Positions 28,104 to 36,765 of a stretch of 64,000 nt of DNA are shown piece by piece. Where the stretch lies: contig NZ_JALBWV010000033.1 in the NCBI RefSeq assembly GCF_022678645.1, positions 29,457 to 93,456 of the forward strand, in the 5' to 3' direction. The DNA comes from Saccharopolyspora soli. Its GTDB lineage: Bacteria; Actinomycetota; Actinomycetes; Mycobacteriales; Pseudonocardiaceae. The notes under the pieces were generated by a model. It searched no databases. It was not told where the DNA came from and worked only from the letters and a program-made list of their open reading frames with translations. How positions within the stretch are numbered: position 1 is the first letter of the stretch; each line of letters opens with the position of its first letter. The position numbers and the translations under genes were made by a program.

Positions 28104-28592
28104 GTGAACAAGCATCATCTCGCTCGATTAGCCGGTGCCTGCGGTGTTGCCACGGCCCTGCTGCTCACTCCGCTCGCCGCACCGAGCGTGCTCGCCCAGC
28201 CCGCCCCGCAGGCAGTTCAGCTCGACCCCGCCGATGGCACCGCGCAGGGCGCCATCGAGTGGTTCCAGCAGCGCATCGGTGATACCTCGTACCAGGGCCT
28301 CTGCGAGAAGGCCGTGGAAAACGCCTGGGGCACAACGGGAGTTTGGCCGTCGGCGATCGCGCATTGGGAAGGCGCGGTCCGAGCGGGCAAGGCGCACACC
28401 GACGGTTCCACCCCGCCCGAGGGCGCGTTCGTGTACTGGGACATCAGCCAGTACGGGCACGTCGGGGTCGCCGACGGCGAAGGCGGTTTCTACGCCACCA
28501 GCGTCGGCGGCGCGATCGGCCACGCCGACGACCTCTCCTACTTCAACAACTACCTGGGCTGGAGCGACCCGCAGGTCCCGGCCGGTCGCTGA
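28104..28592 (+). CDS. Secreted peptidoglycan amidase/peptidase-like protein
   Basis: Protein of 162 aa. GTG 28104 has GGGAGGAC just upstream and gives a signal peptide (basic MNKHHLARLAG, hydrophobic ATALLLTPLAA, cleavage near VLAQ-PAP). The mature part has a possible catalytic Cys in YQGLCEKAVENAWG and His in YGHVGVADGEGGFYAT, separated by PPEGAFVYWD, the order seen in CHAP/NlpC-P60-like cysteine hydrolases. Substrate unknown. The gene ends 12 bases before an artefactual G/C homopolymer block. Confidence 0.7.
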   Translation: MNKHHLARLAGACGVATALLLTPLAAPSVLAQPAPQAVQLDPADGTAQGAIEWFQQRIGDTSYQGLCEKAVENAWGTTGVWPSAIAHWEGAVRAGKAHTDGSTPPEGAFVYWDISQYGHVGVADGEGGFYATSVGGAIGHADDLSYFNNYLGWSDPQVPAGR

Positions 28593-28603
28593 TCGCCATG
28601 CCG

Positions 28604-28832
28604 TGGGGGGGGGGGGGTGTGGGGGGGGGGGGCCCCCCCCCCCCCCCCCCGGCGCGGGGGGGGGGCGGGGGGGGGGGGGGCGCCGCCGCCCCCCCCCCCC
28701 CCCCCGGCGCGCCGGCCCCCCCCCACAAAAACACCCCCCGGGCCGGCCCCCCCCCCCCCCCCCCGGGGGGCGCCCCCCCCCCCGGGGGGGGGTGGGGGGG
28801 GGGGCCCCCCCCCCCCAAAAAACCCCCCCCCC
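28604..28832. other. G/C homopolymer block, probable assembly artefact
   Basis: About 230 bases consist almost only of runs of G or C up to some 25 long, broken by a few T, A and mixed bases. It lies exactly between two convergent gene ends, where a strong terminator hairpin would be expected. No biological sequence I know has this composition; low-quality reads or gap filling is the likely cause. Apparent Gly/Pro-rich frames across it are meaningless. Confidence 0.85.
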
Positions 28833-28836
28833 ACGT

Positions 28837-30555
28837 TCAGTGGCCGTCGCGGGGGACGTAGCTGCCGGACTTGCCCACCAGGAAGTCCAGGTCCGCGCCG
28901 TCCGATGCCTGCAACACGTGGTCGTAGTACAACCGCTGGTAGCCGCGCGGGTACGGGTTGTCGGGGTCCTTCCACTCCGCGCGGCGGCGGTTCATCTCCT
29001 CCTCCGGCACCTCCAGGTCGAGGCGGCGGTTCGGCACGTCGATGCTGACGATGTCACCGGTGCGCACGAAGGCCAGCGGTCCGCCCGCAGCCGCCTCCGG
29101 GGTGACGTGCAGGATCACCGTGCCGTAGGCGGTACCGCTCATCCGGCCGTCGGAGATCCGCACGATGTCGTCGAACCCGCGGTCCTGGACCTTCTTCGGC
29201 ACCGGCACGTTGGCGACCTCCGGCATGCCCGGATAGCCCTTCGGCCCGGCGTTGCGGACGACCAGCACCGTGTTCTCGTCGACGTCCAGGTCGTCGTCCT
29301 TGCACACCGCGTAGTAGTCGTCGACGTCCTCGAAGACCATCGCCGGGCCGCGGTGCTGCAACAACCGGGGCGATGCCGCGGACTGCTTGACCACGGCACC
29401 GTCCGGCGCCAGCGAGCCCCGCAGCACGGCGGTACCGGTGCCGACGGCCTGGAACGGCTCGTCGAAAGTGGTGATCACCTCGCGGTTGTGCACCTCCGCG
29501 TCGGCGATGTTCTCGCCCATCGAACGGCCGGTGATGGTCACCGCGGAGCCGTCGATGAGGTCCCCGAGCTCCTTCAGCACGGCGGGCAACCCGCCCGCGT
29601 AGCAGAAGTCCTCCATCAGGAACTTGCCGCTGGGCTGCAAGTTGACCAGCGTCGGGACGTCGCGGGTGTCGTTGTCGAAGTCGTCGACGGTCAGCTCCAC
29701 GCCGACCCGCTTGGCGATGGCGATCAGGTGCACGACCGCGTTCGTGGACCCGCCGATCGCCGCGTTGGCCCGGATCGCGTTGCGGAACGCGTCGCGGGTG
29801 AGCACATCGGAGGGCTTGAGGTCCTCCTCGATCATCTGGACGATGCGCTGCCCGGTCTGCTGCGCCGTGGCGTAGCGGCGGGCGTCGACGGCGGGCCAGG
29901 TCGCCGCGTAGGGCATCTGCATGCCCAGCGCCTCGACGATGCAGGCCATGGTGGACGCGGTGCCCATCGTCATGCAGTGCCCGTTGGAGCGGGACATGCA
30001 GCCCTCGATGAAGAAGCACTCCTCCTGCGTGATCTTGCCCGCGACCAGGTCGGCCTCGGCCTGCCACACAGCGGTGCCCGAACCGATGTCGGTGCCCCGG
30101 TACTTGCCGTTGAGCATCGGCCCGCCGGTGAGCATCACTGCGGGCAGGTCGACGCTGGCCGCCGCCATCAGCAGGCCGGGCGTGGTCTTGTCGCAACCGG
30201 AGAGCAGCACGAGGCCGTCGAGCGGGTTGGCGCGGATGGTCTCCTCGGCCTGCATCGCCAGCAGGTTGCGGTAGAGCATCGCGGTCGGCCGCATGAGCGT
30301 CTCGCCCAGCGCCATGTTCGGGAATTCCAGCGGAAAGCCACCCGCCTGCCACACCCCGCGCTTGACCGCCTCGGCGATGCGCTGCTGGTGGGCGTTGCAC
30401 GGGGCCAGCTCGGACCACGTGGTGCCGATGCCGATCACCGGCCGCCCGTCGAACACCTCGTCGCTGTAGCCCTGGTTCTTGACCCAGGACCGGGCGGTCA
30501 TCCCGGCCCGGCCGTGGGCACCGAACCAACTCGCACTGCGCCGCGGCGCGCTCAT
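28837..30555 (-). CDS. IlvD/Edd-family dehydratase, probably a sugar-acid (arabinonate-type) dehydratase
   Basis: Iron-sulfur dehydratase of 572 aa. Family blocks are SELAPCNAHQQ, LLSGCDKTTPGLLMAA, SRSNGHCMTMGTASTM (cluster cysteines) and DGRMSGTAYGTVILH. The N-terminal SWFGAHGRAGMTARSWVKNQG and overall length match aldonate dehydratases such as L-arabinonate dehydratase better than dihydroxy-acid dehydratase IlvD. The divergent neighbour is an anion:cation-symporter type MFS carrier, supporting sugar-acid catabolism. The exact substrate cannot be told. The start is 30555; the stop borders the homopolymer block but the reading frame is complete. Confidence 0.85.
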   Translation of the reverse strand: MSAPRRSASWFGAHGRAGMTARSWVKNQGYSDEVFDGRPVIGIGTTWSELAPCNAHQQRIAEAVKRGVWQAGGFPLEFPNMALGETLMRPTAMLYRNLLAMQAEETIRANPLDGLVLLSGCDKTTPGLLMAAASVDLPAVMLTGGPMLNGKYRGTDIGSGTAVWQAEADLVAGKITQEECFFIEGCMSRSNGHCMTMGTASTMACIVEALGMQMPYAATWPAVDARRYATAQQTGQRIVQMIEEDLKPSDVLTRDAFRNAIRANAAIGGSTNAVVHLIAIAKRVGVELTVDDFDNDTRDVPTLVNLQPSGKFLMEDFCYAGGLPAVLKELGDLIDGSAVTITGRSMGENIADAEVHNREVITTFDEPFQAVGTGTAVLRGSLAPDGAVVKQSAASPRLLQHRGPAMVFEDVDDYYAVCKDDDLDVDENTVLVVRNAGPKGYPGMPEVANVPVPKKVQDRGFDDIVRISDGRMSGTAYGTVILHVTPEAAAGGPLAFVRTGDIVSIDVPNRRLDLEVPEEEMNRRRAEWKDPDNPYPRGYQRLYYDHVLQASDGADLDFLVGKSGSYVPRDGH

Positions 30556-30854
30556 TCGTCCTCCTCGGTGTTTTGCGGGACACCCGCACCAGGTCGGTCT
30601 TGATGAGCTGGCGGGAAAGTGTGGCTCATCAGACCTCCATCGTTAGTCCCTGGTCAGACGTCTGCGACGTAACCAGCTCAGCGGCCGGTGCGCAATAGCC
30701 CCGCTCGCGCGATCCGCTATTTCGAACGATGGTTGCGATACCGAACGCTCAGCTCTGGGCCATTGACGTGCGCGAGCAGCGACTCTACGCTCGTGACCCG
30801 TATCACGAACGAGGTTCGATATTTCGAACACTCACACCTCAGTGGGGAGGCAGG
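30556..30854. promoter_or_regulatory. Divergent promoter/operator region, dehydratase / MFS carrier
   Basis: The region holds a perfect inverted repeat GTTCGA-TATT-TCGAAC (30814-30829), a degenerate relative GTTGCGATACCGAAC (30732-30746), and a half site TATTTCGAACG (30718-30728). These look like operators of an IclR-like or similar regulator. Nearer the dehydratase are TGGTCAGACGTCTG (30651-30664), with a CAGACGTCTG palindrome, and a GATGAG...CTCATC pair at 30602-30630. No regulator gene is in the immediate neighbourhood. Confidence 0.5.
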
Positions 30855-32198
30855 GTGCAAACCGGCCAGCGGGCGCACGACGAGGCGCTCACGACCGCGA
30901 TCCGGCGGGTCATGGTGCGGCTGATGCCGTTCCTGTTCTTCATGTACGTGATCGCATTCCTGGATCGCGTCAACATCGGGTTCGCCAAGGAGGAGTTCCA
31001 GGCGCACGCCGGGATCTCGGAGGCGGCCTACGCACTCGGTGCGGGGCTGTTCTTCATCGGCTACGCGTTGTTCGAGGTGCCGAGCAACCTGATCATGACG
31101 CGGGTCGGGGCCCGCTGGTGGATGTGCCGGATCATGGTGACCTGGGGCATCATCTCGGCCGCGATGGCGCTGGTGAGCAACGAGTTCCTCTTCTACCTGC
31201 TGCGCTTCCTGCTGGGCGTGGCCGAGGCTGGCTTCTTCCCCGGCGTCATCCTGTTCATCACCTACTGGGTGCCGCACGCGTACCGGGCGCGCTGCAACGC
31301 GCTGTTCTACTTCGGCATCCCGCTGGCGTCGGTGCTCGGTGGGCCGCTGTCCGGAATGCTGCTGGAACTCGACGGCGTGGGCGGCCTCCTCGGCTGGCAG
31401 TGGATGTTCGCGGTGGAGGGCCTGATCGCCTGCGTGGTCGGCGTGTGGGCGTTCTTCTACCTGGACAACAAGCCCGCGGACGCCAAGTGGCTGTCGCCCG
31501 AGCAGCGCACCGCGCTGCAAACCGCGGTAGACCGGGAAGCCGAGGCCAAGCAGGCGCACAGCCCGCACCGGCTGTGGTCGGCCCTGGTGGACCGGCGGGT
31601 GCTGTACTTCTGCCTGATCTACTTCCTGATCCAGTGCAGCGTCTACGGCATGACCTTCTACCTTCCGACCCAGGTGGCCGAAGCCGTGGGCAGCAAGGTC
31701 GGTCTGCTGGTCGGGCTGGTGACCGCGATTCCGTGGGCGGTGGCCCTGCTGGTGAACATCGCGGTGTCCACCGGAGCCGACCGGCTGGCCCAGCCCAAGA
31801 AGCGCTTCGTGGCCGCGGCCAGCGTCGCGGGCGGCTCGATCGGCATCGCGGCGTCGGCGTACTTCAGCAGCCCGGTGCTGGCGATCGCGGGCCTGGCGGT
31901 GGCGGCCGCTGGCTACATCTCGGTGCAGCCGGTGTTCTGGACGTTCCCGGCGGCATACCTGACCGGCACGGCTGCGGCGGCGGGCATCGGCTTGATCAAC
32001 TCGCTGGGCAACCTGGGCGGTTTCGTGGCCCCGGTCGCTAAGACCTGGATCGAGGACACCCTCGGCTCCGACACGGCGGGCCTGTACCTGCTGGCCTTCT
32101 GCGGTTTCGCGGCAGCACTGCTGTTCCTGACGCTGTCCCGCGTCAAGGCACCGGCCGAAACCCAAACCCCCCAGCGCAAAACCGAAGGCGTCCCCTGA
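30855..32198 (+). CDS. MFS transporter, anion:cation symporter (ACS) type
   Basis: Membrane carrier of 447 aa with about twelve hydrophobic helices. FFMYVIAFLDRVNIGFAKEE near the N-terminus and GAGLFFIGYALFEVPSNL are typical of the ACS family, which takes up hexuronates, tartrate, galactonate and similar acids with protons. GTG 30855 is preceded by GGGGAGG; upstream in-frame codons overlap the operator region and are unlikely to be coding. Divergent from the sugar-acid dehydratase gene, so the pair probably forms an uptake and degradation unit. Confidence 0.9.
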   Translation: MQTGQRAHDEALTTAIRRVMVRLMPFLFFMYVIAFLDRVNIGFAKEEFQAHAGISEAAYALGAGLFFIGYALFEVPSNLIMTRVGARWWMCRIMVTWGIISAAMALVSNEFLFYLLRFLLGVAEAGFFPGVILFITYWVPHAYRARCNALFYFGIPLASVLGGPLSGMLLELDGVGGLLGWQWMFAVEGLIACVVGVWAFFYLDNKPADAKWLSPEQRTALQTAVDREAEAKQAHSPHRLWSALVDRRVLYFCLIYFLIQCSVYGMTFYLPTQVAEAVGSKVGLLVGLVTAIPWAVALLVNIAVSTGADRLAQPKKRFVAAASVAGGSIGIAASAYFSSPVLAIAGLAVAAAGYISVQPVFWTFPAAYLTGTAAAAGIGLINSLGNLGGFVAPVAKTWIEDTLGSDTAGLYLLAFCGFAAALLFLTLSRVKAPAETQTPQRKTEGVP

Positions 32199-32205
32199 CG
32201 CCGAC

Positions 32206-32239
32206 GACCATGCCCCGGCACCTCAGCCGGGGCATGGTC
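32206..32239. terminator. Bidirectional terminator between MFS carrier and ftsI
   Basis: Perfect 14-bp stem GACCATGCCCCGGC (32206-32219) / GCCGGGGCATGGTC (32226-32239) with a 6-base loop, between convergent stops at 32198 and 32269. Confidence 0.75.
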
Positions 32240-32268
32240 GACCGGGCGCGGTGCGGCGAAGGAGCCAG

Positions 32269-34116
32269 TCAGTTCGCTTGGAGGATCTGGACCGGGGCTT
32301 GTTCCTTGGACAGCGGGATCTGGTAGCGCTGGGTGAGGAACGCCGCGATGTTGTGGAACAGCGGGGCCGCCGAGGCGGCTTCCGGAGTGCCGGACGTCGG
32401 CCCGTCCAGCACCAGCCCGACCACGAAACGCGGGTTGTCCGCTGGCACGATCCCGGCGAAGGTGATCCAGTACTTCGAATTGCTGTAGCAGCGGCACTCC
32501 GGGTTGATCTGCTGCGCTGTTCCAGTCTTGCCGGAGATCTGGTAGCCGGGCAGCGCTGCCTGCGGACCGGTGCCGCGCTGCGGCTGCGGGGCGTTCTGCA
32601 CCACCGAGCGCAGCATGTCCCGCACGGTGTGCGCCGCCTCCGGGCTGACCACCCGCACACCTTCCGGTCGGGGCCGCTCCACTCGCGTGCCGTCCGGCCG
32701 GATATCCGCGGCGATGATGCGCGGCGGCATCCGCACCCCGTCGTTGGCGATCGCCTGGTACATCCCGGCCATCTGCAGCACCGTCATCGAAAGGCCCTGG
32801 CCGATCGGCAGGTTCGCGAAGGTCGATCCGGACCAGGATTCGCGCGGCGGCAGGCTGCCCGCGCTCTCACCGCCGAGCCCGAGATCAGTCCGCTGGCCCA
32901 GGCCGAAGCGCCGGGCCAGGTCGTAGAACCGCTGCTCGCCGAGCTGTTGCGCGACCATCAGGGTGCCGACGTTGGACGACTTGCCCAGCACCCCGGTGAA
33001 GGTCAGCGGAATAGTGGCGTGCGGCCAGGCGTCCTCGACGGTCCGGTCGGCGACCTTGATGGACCCCGGCACCTGCAGCACGGTGTCCGGCTTGACGACG
33101 CCGTTCTCGATCGCCCCGGCCGCGGTGATCACCTTGTTCACCGAGCCCGGCTCGTACGGCGTGGTCACCGCCGGGTTGCCGGTGTTCTCGGCCCAGGAAC
33201 CGCGCGGGTCGAAGGTCTTGTCGTTGGCCAGCGCGTAGACCTCGCCGGTCTTGGCGTCCAGCACCACCGCGCTGGCGGTCTTGGCCCCGGCCTTCCGGGC
33301 GTAGTCGGCGAGCTCGCGCTGCACCATGAACTGCAGGTCCGAGTCGATGGTCAGCTGCACGTCCGAGCCCGCGACGGCGGGTTCCAACTCCCGCTCGGTG
33401 CCGGGGATGACCAGGTTCGACCCCATCGCGGTGTCCGAGACCTTCACGCCGTCGGTCCCGGCCAGCACCGGGTCCAGCCTGGCCTCCAAGCCGATCTGGC
33501 CCTGCACCCGCTTCTCGTCCATCCGCCAGTTCGCCGCGCCGATGATGTTCGCGCCCACGTCCCCGGCGGGATATTCGCGGGTCGCCCGGTACTCCGCCCC
33601 GATCTGCGGGTACTTCTCGTTGATCACGCGTGCCTGGCTCGGATCGACCTCCGCGCCGAAGTAGGTGAATTCGACGTCCTTGAACAGCGCGTCGAGCACT
33701 TCCTGCTCGGTGATCTTGCCGTGCACCACCTGCGGGATGAACCGGGCGATCTCCTGCTTGTACTGCACCGCGGTGGGTTTCGAGGGGTCCTTGGCGTGCG
33801 CCTCGTCGAAGGTCTGGGTCAGCAGCCGCGGGTTGGCGTAGAGCTGCCGCGCTTCGCTGCTGAACGCCAGCACGTTCTCGTTGCGGTCCACTATGGAGCC
33901 CCGCTCGGCCGGGATGCGCTGGCTGTCGATCCGCTGCCGCTGCGACTTCTCGGACAGGTCACTGGCTTCGACGCCCTGCACCTGGATCAGCTTGCCACCG
34001 GTCAACACCAGCGCGATCACCAGCAGCAACCGGCCGACCCGCAGCCGCCGGTTGCTACCGGCCACGTTGGTCCGCGCGGTACGCCCCTGGATGGTCCTGG
34101 TCGACCCGCGAGCCAT
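32269..34116 (-). CDS. ftsI: Septal transpeptidase FtsI (PBP3 / PbpB)
   Basis: Bitopic class B penicillin-binding protein, 615 aa, that cross-links septal peptidoglycan with FtsW. One membrane helix lies at about residues 29-45. The dimerisation domain starts QRIPAERGSIVDRNENVLA. The transpeptidase motifs are SVNK at residues 325-328 (catalytic S325), SSN at 380-382 and KTG at 530-532. The SxxK core SVNK differs from the commoner STFK but keeps the required residues. ATG 34116 overlaps the ftsL stop (TGATG). Transcription normally continues into murE; here it ends at a terminator. Confidence 0.96.
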   Translation of the reverse strand: MARGSTRTIQGRTARTNVAGSNRRLRVGRLLLVIALVLTGGKLIQVQGVEASDLSEKSQRQRIDSQRIPAERGSIVDRNENVLAFSSEARQLYANPRLLTQTFDEAHAKDPSKPTAVQYKQEIARFIPQVVHGKITEQEVLDALFKDVEFTYFGAEVDPSQARVINEKYPQIGAEYRATREYPAGDVGANIIGAANWRMDEKRVQGQIGLEARLDPVLAGTDGVKVSDTAMGSNLVIPGTERELEPAVAGSDVQLTIDSDLQFMVQRELADYARKAGAKTASAVVLDAKTGEVYALANDKTFDPRGSWAENTGNPAVTTPYEPGSVNKVITAAGAIENGVVKPDTVLQVPGSIKVADRTVEDAWPHATIPLTFTGVLGKSSNVGTLMVAQQLGEQRFYDLARRFGLGQRTDLGLGGESAGSLPPRESWSGSTFANLPIGQGLSMTVLQMAGMYQAIANDGVRMPPRIIAADIRPDGTRVERPRPEGVRVVSPEAAHTVRDMLRSVVQNAPQPQRGTGPQAALPGYQISGKTGTAQQINPECRCYSNSKYWITFAGIVPADNPRFVVGLVLDGPTSGTPEAASAAPLFHNIAAFLTQRYQIPLSKEQAPVQILQAN

Positions 34117-34817
34117 CAATGCCCTGCCAACGCGGCAGGCGGCGGCTGGACCAGGTCCGGCGCGTTCGCTGGCGGCGCCGCGGGATCGACCGGTGGCTGG
34201 ACCGGCGGCGGAGCCTGGGGCGGCGCTGCGGTGGCCTTCTTCGGTTCACCGACGACGAGCACCGACCCGTCCGGCTGCGGGACGAGGTGCGCGGGCGGCG
34301 GCGCGGGCTGCATGCCCAACGCTTCCGCCTGGCGCTGGATCTCGGGTGTCGAGCTCATCGAGCTGACGTCGCTGAGCAGCCGCTCCTTGCGCTCGTTCAA
34401 CTCGTTGATCCGGTTCTCGCCGTCCTGCAACCGGTAGCTGCCGCTGACCGCCGCGATGGACAGCCACAACGTCGCGGCCAGCCCGGTGGCCAGCACCGAC
34501 ATCACGACGACCACCAGCGGCAACCGCGAGAGCGAAACCCGCTCCTGCAGCTGCTTGGCCTTCGGTCGCGATTTCGGCTTCGACGGCCGCCGTTCTTCCA
34601 CGCCCTGACGCAGCTGACTCGGCCGCCGATCGGACGGCTCCCGCAACGAGCGGTCCCGCCGTTCTTCCCGGCGCGCGTAAGCGCGTTCGGCCGCGGCTGA
34701 ACGCGCCCGCGGCTTCTCCGGCCCGGACTTCTGCGCGGTTTTCTGGGCGGCCTGCTGCGTTCGCTCGTTGGACCCCGTCCGCGAAGCAGCGTTCTTGGCG
34801 CGTGCAGGTGCCGTCAT
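34116..34817 (-). CDS. ftsL: FtsL-like septum formation protein
   Basis: Protein of 233 aa placed between rsmH and ftsI, where FtsL is expected. A long, very basic cytoplasmic region (residues 1-110) precedes one membrane helix (LPLVVVVMSVLATGLAATLWL, without the last residue), a short coiled-coil segment (LQDGENRINELNERKERLLSDV) that would pair with FtsB/DivIC, and a Pro/Ala-rich tail. The family diverges strongly in sequence, so position and topology are the main evidence. Its ATG overlaps the stop of the upstream micro-ORF. Confidence 0.85.
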   Translation of the reverse strand: MTAPARAKNAASRTGSNERTQQAAQKTAQKSGPEKPRARSAAAERAYARREERRDRSLREPSDRRPSQLRQGVEERRPSKPKSRPKAKQLQERVSLSRLPLVVVVMSVLATGLAATLWLSIAAVSGSYRLQDGENRINELNERKERLLSDVSSMSSTPEIQRQAEALGMQPAPPPAHLVPQPDGSVLVVGEPKKATAAPPQAPPPVQPPVDPAAPPANAPDLVQPPPAALAGH

Positions 34818-34972
34818 GTCACTCTTCCGCCTCCCGTGCCGCCTCTCCGCGATTCACAGTGGTGGCCGCGTCCGGCACGAATCTCACGTTTCGGGGTTTC
34901 TGGTGGCTGGCTTGCGTCACGGTCCCCTGAGGTGCCGTTGCGGAGGACTGGGGTTGACACAGGGCTACTCAT
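34814..34972 (-). CDS. Repeat-family micro-ORF, copy 2 (52 aa), between rsmH and ftsL
   Basis: ATG 34972 overlaps the rsmH stop (ATGA, 34969-34972) and its own TGA overlaps the ftsL ATG (34814-34817). The peptide begins [23 protein letters not shown] similarity to copies 1 and 3 continues to the 3' end. One extra base relative to copy 1 (near 34863) shifts the frame, so the tail reads [14 protein letters not shown] instead of TTxVNRGEAE. The unshifted frame would stop 5 bases before ftsL. Either a natural frameshift or a sequencing error is possible. Function unknown. Confidence 0.6.
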   Translation of the reverse strand: MSSPVSTPVLRNGTSGDRDASQPPETPKREIRAGRGHHCESRRGGTGGGRVT

Positions 34973-35958
34973 GCGTTCCCCCTCGGGCTGATCCGTTCCG
35001 CGGCTCGCAGCCGCACCGACGCCGCGCGGGGGTTCGCTTCGATCTCCTGCTCACCGGCGAGTTCCGCACCCCTGGTTAGCAATCGGAATTCCGGCCCGTG
35101 GCCGGGCAGTTCCACCGGCAGGTCGACCGGCGTGCGCGACTTCGACCGCTCGGCGAAAGCCCGCTTGACCATCCGGTCCTCCAGCGAGTGGTAGGACAGC
35201 ACCACGATCCGGCCGCCCACGGCCAACGAGTCCAACGCCGCGGGCAACGCGCTCTCCAGCACGTCGAGCTCCGCGTTGACCTCGATGCGCAGCGCCTGGA
35301 AGGTGCGCTTGGCCGGATGCCCGCCGGTTCGCCGACTGGCCGCCGGAACGGTGTCGTAGAGCAGCTGCACCAGCCGCGCGCTGTTGGTGAACGGTTCTTT
35401 CTTGCGCTCCCGGACGATCGCGGCGGCGATCTTGGTCGCGAACTTCTCCTCGCCGTAGGTCCGCAGCACCCGCGCCAACTCGTCCGCGGGGTAGGTGTTG
35501 AGCACGTCCGCGGCGGTGCGCGGCGCGCCCGGATCCATCCGCATGTCCAGCGGCGCATCGTGCGCGTAGGCGAACCCGCGGCCGGTCTCGTCCAGTTGCA
35601 GCGAGGACACCCCGAGGTCGAACAGCGCGCCGTCCACTTCGGACAACCCGAGCTCGGCCAACACCTCGGCCCACTGGTCGTACACCGCGTGCACCAAGTG
35701 GATCCGCGAGGCGTAGGGCGCCAGCCGGGCACCGGCCAGCCGCAGGGCTTCCGGATCGCGGTCCAGCCCGACTAGGGTCAGGCCGGAGTGGGCCGCGAGC
35801 ATCGCCTCGGAGTGCCCGCCCATGCCGAGCGTGGCATCGACGACCACTGCGCCGTCGCGGGAGAGCACCGGTGCGAGCAGTTCCAGGGTGCGGTCGAGCA
35901 GCACCGGCACGTGCCGGTCGCGGGCGGACGCGCCCTGATCATGCCGTTGATCGGCCAC
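34969..35958 (-). CDS. rsmH: 16S rRNA m4C1402 methyltransferase RsmH (MraW)
   Basis: SAM-dependent methyltransferase acting on 16S rRNA C1402; 329 aa. The SAM site reads [33 protein letters not shown] follows, and [16 protein letters not shown] is near the end. I chose GTG 35958, preceded by GGGAGGC at 6 bases; the longer upstream frame crosses a GC-repeat hairpin and lacks family similarity. The stop overlaps the start of micro-ORF copy 2. Confidence 0.95.
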   Translation of the reverse strand: MADQRHDQGASARDRHVPVLLDRTLELLAPVLSRDGAVVVDATLGMGGHSEAMLAAHSGLTLVGLDRDPEALRLAGARLAPYASRIHLVHAVYDQWAEVLAELGLSEVDGALFDLGVSSLQLDETGRGFAYAHDAPLDMRMDPGAPRTAADVLNTYPADELARVLRTYGEEKFATKIAAAIVRERKKEPFTNSARLVQLLYDTVPAASRRTGGHPAKRTFQALRIEVNAELDVLESALPAALDSLAVGGRIVVLSYHSLEDRMVKRAFAERSKSRTPVDLPVELPGHGPEFRLLTRGAELAGEQEIEANPRAASVRLRAAERISPRGNA

Positions 35959-35999
35959 GGCGCCTCCCTCCCGCGTGCCGTTTCGTCGAGAGCCGCCAG

Positions 36000-36031
36000 C
36001 CGCGCGCGCGGACCCGTGGGCGCGCGCGCGG
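36000..36031. other. Alternating CG hairpin in the mraZ-rsmH gap
   Basis: Perfect 11-bp arms of alternating C and G (36000-36010 and 36021-36031) with the loop GACCCGTGGG, extended by AGCCGC-like flanks. It lies in the 242-base gap between mraZ and rsmH. It could form a very stable RNA hairpin or Z-DNA; it may reduce read-through from mraZ. Confidence 0.6.
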
Positions 36032-36200
36032 CGGCTGTTCGGTTTTCCCCCTGGATTCCCGGATCCCGTCAGGTCCCCGCCCGCCCGTCGCGTCCTGGTG
36101 CCGGGGAAGATGCACCAGGCATGCGATAGCCGAGCGGACCGAGGCCTCACGAAACCCGGATCGCCGCCGTCAACGTCCGTTGGGCCGGTCGGCGGAACGC

Positions 36201-36632
36201 TCAGAACACGCCCGGCAACACCTCCTCACGTGCCTGCGCATAGCCCTCCTCGTGTTCGTCGAGGTAGCTCTGCCACCTCTCCGCGTGCCAGATCTCCAGG
36301 CGGTTGATCGCGCCGATGACCACGCATTCCTTGGTCAGCCCGGCGTAGCGCCGCAGCTCCGCCGCGATCGAGATCCGACCCTGGCCATCGGGCTGCTGCT
36401 CGTCGGTTCCGGCGAACAGGTACCGCTGGTAGGCGCGGACCGCCTCGTTGGTGAACGGGGCCTCGGCGACCTTGCGCGCCATCTGCTCGAACTCGTCGCG
36501 CGGGAAGACGTAGAGGCAGTGGTCCTGACCTTTGGTGACCATCAACCCCCCCGCCAGTGCTTCCCGGAACTTCGCCGGCAGCGTCAAACGCCCCTTGTCG
36601 TCGAGCTTCGGGTGGTGGGTGCCGAGAAACAT
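36201..36632 (-). CDS. mraZ: Transcriptional regulator MraZ
   Basis: First gene of the dcw cluster; DNA-binding regulator of its own operon, forming ring-shaped oligomers; 143 aa. Two SpoVT/AbrB-like half domains carry [16 protein letters not shown] and [19 protein letters not shown] 36632 ([11 protein letters not shown]) is preceded by GGAGGTGGACCGGG. The gene is separated from rsmH by 242 bases. A MraZ box array lies in its promoter. Confidence 0.96.
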   Translation of the reverse strand: MFLGTHHPKLDDKGRLTLPAKFREALAGGLMVTKGQDHCLYVFPRDEFEQMARKVAEAPFTNEAVRAYQRYLFAGTDEQQPDGQGRISIAAELRRYAGLTKECVVIGAINRLEIWHAERWQSYLDEHEEGYAQAREEVLPGVF

Positions 36633-36765
36633 CCCGGTCCACCTCCCCCGGCCCAGGCCGTCCGCACGACGACCGGACCACGTCCCGGTCCTGATCGACT
36701 GGACCAACCACCGAGCCCGTGCTTCCGCTGGTCTCGATGATCAGTGGCCACCGGAAGCGGCGGGA

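Noticed and set aside
28600..28850. Gly/Pro-rich proteins spanning the homopolymer block
   Set aside because: Translation of G and C runs; the DNA itself is probably not real.
28837..30555. Dihydroxy-acid dehydratase IlvD of branched-chain amino-acid synthesis
   Set aside because: The N-terminal motif, length and adjacent ACS-type carrier fit an aldonate dehydratase better, though the family is shared.
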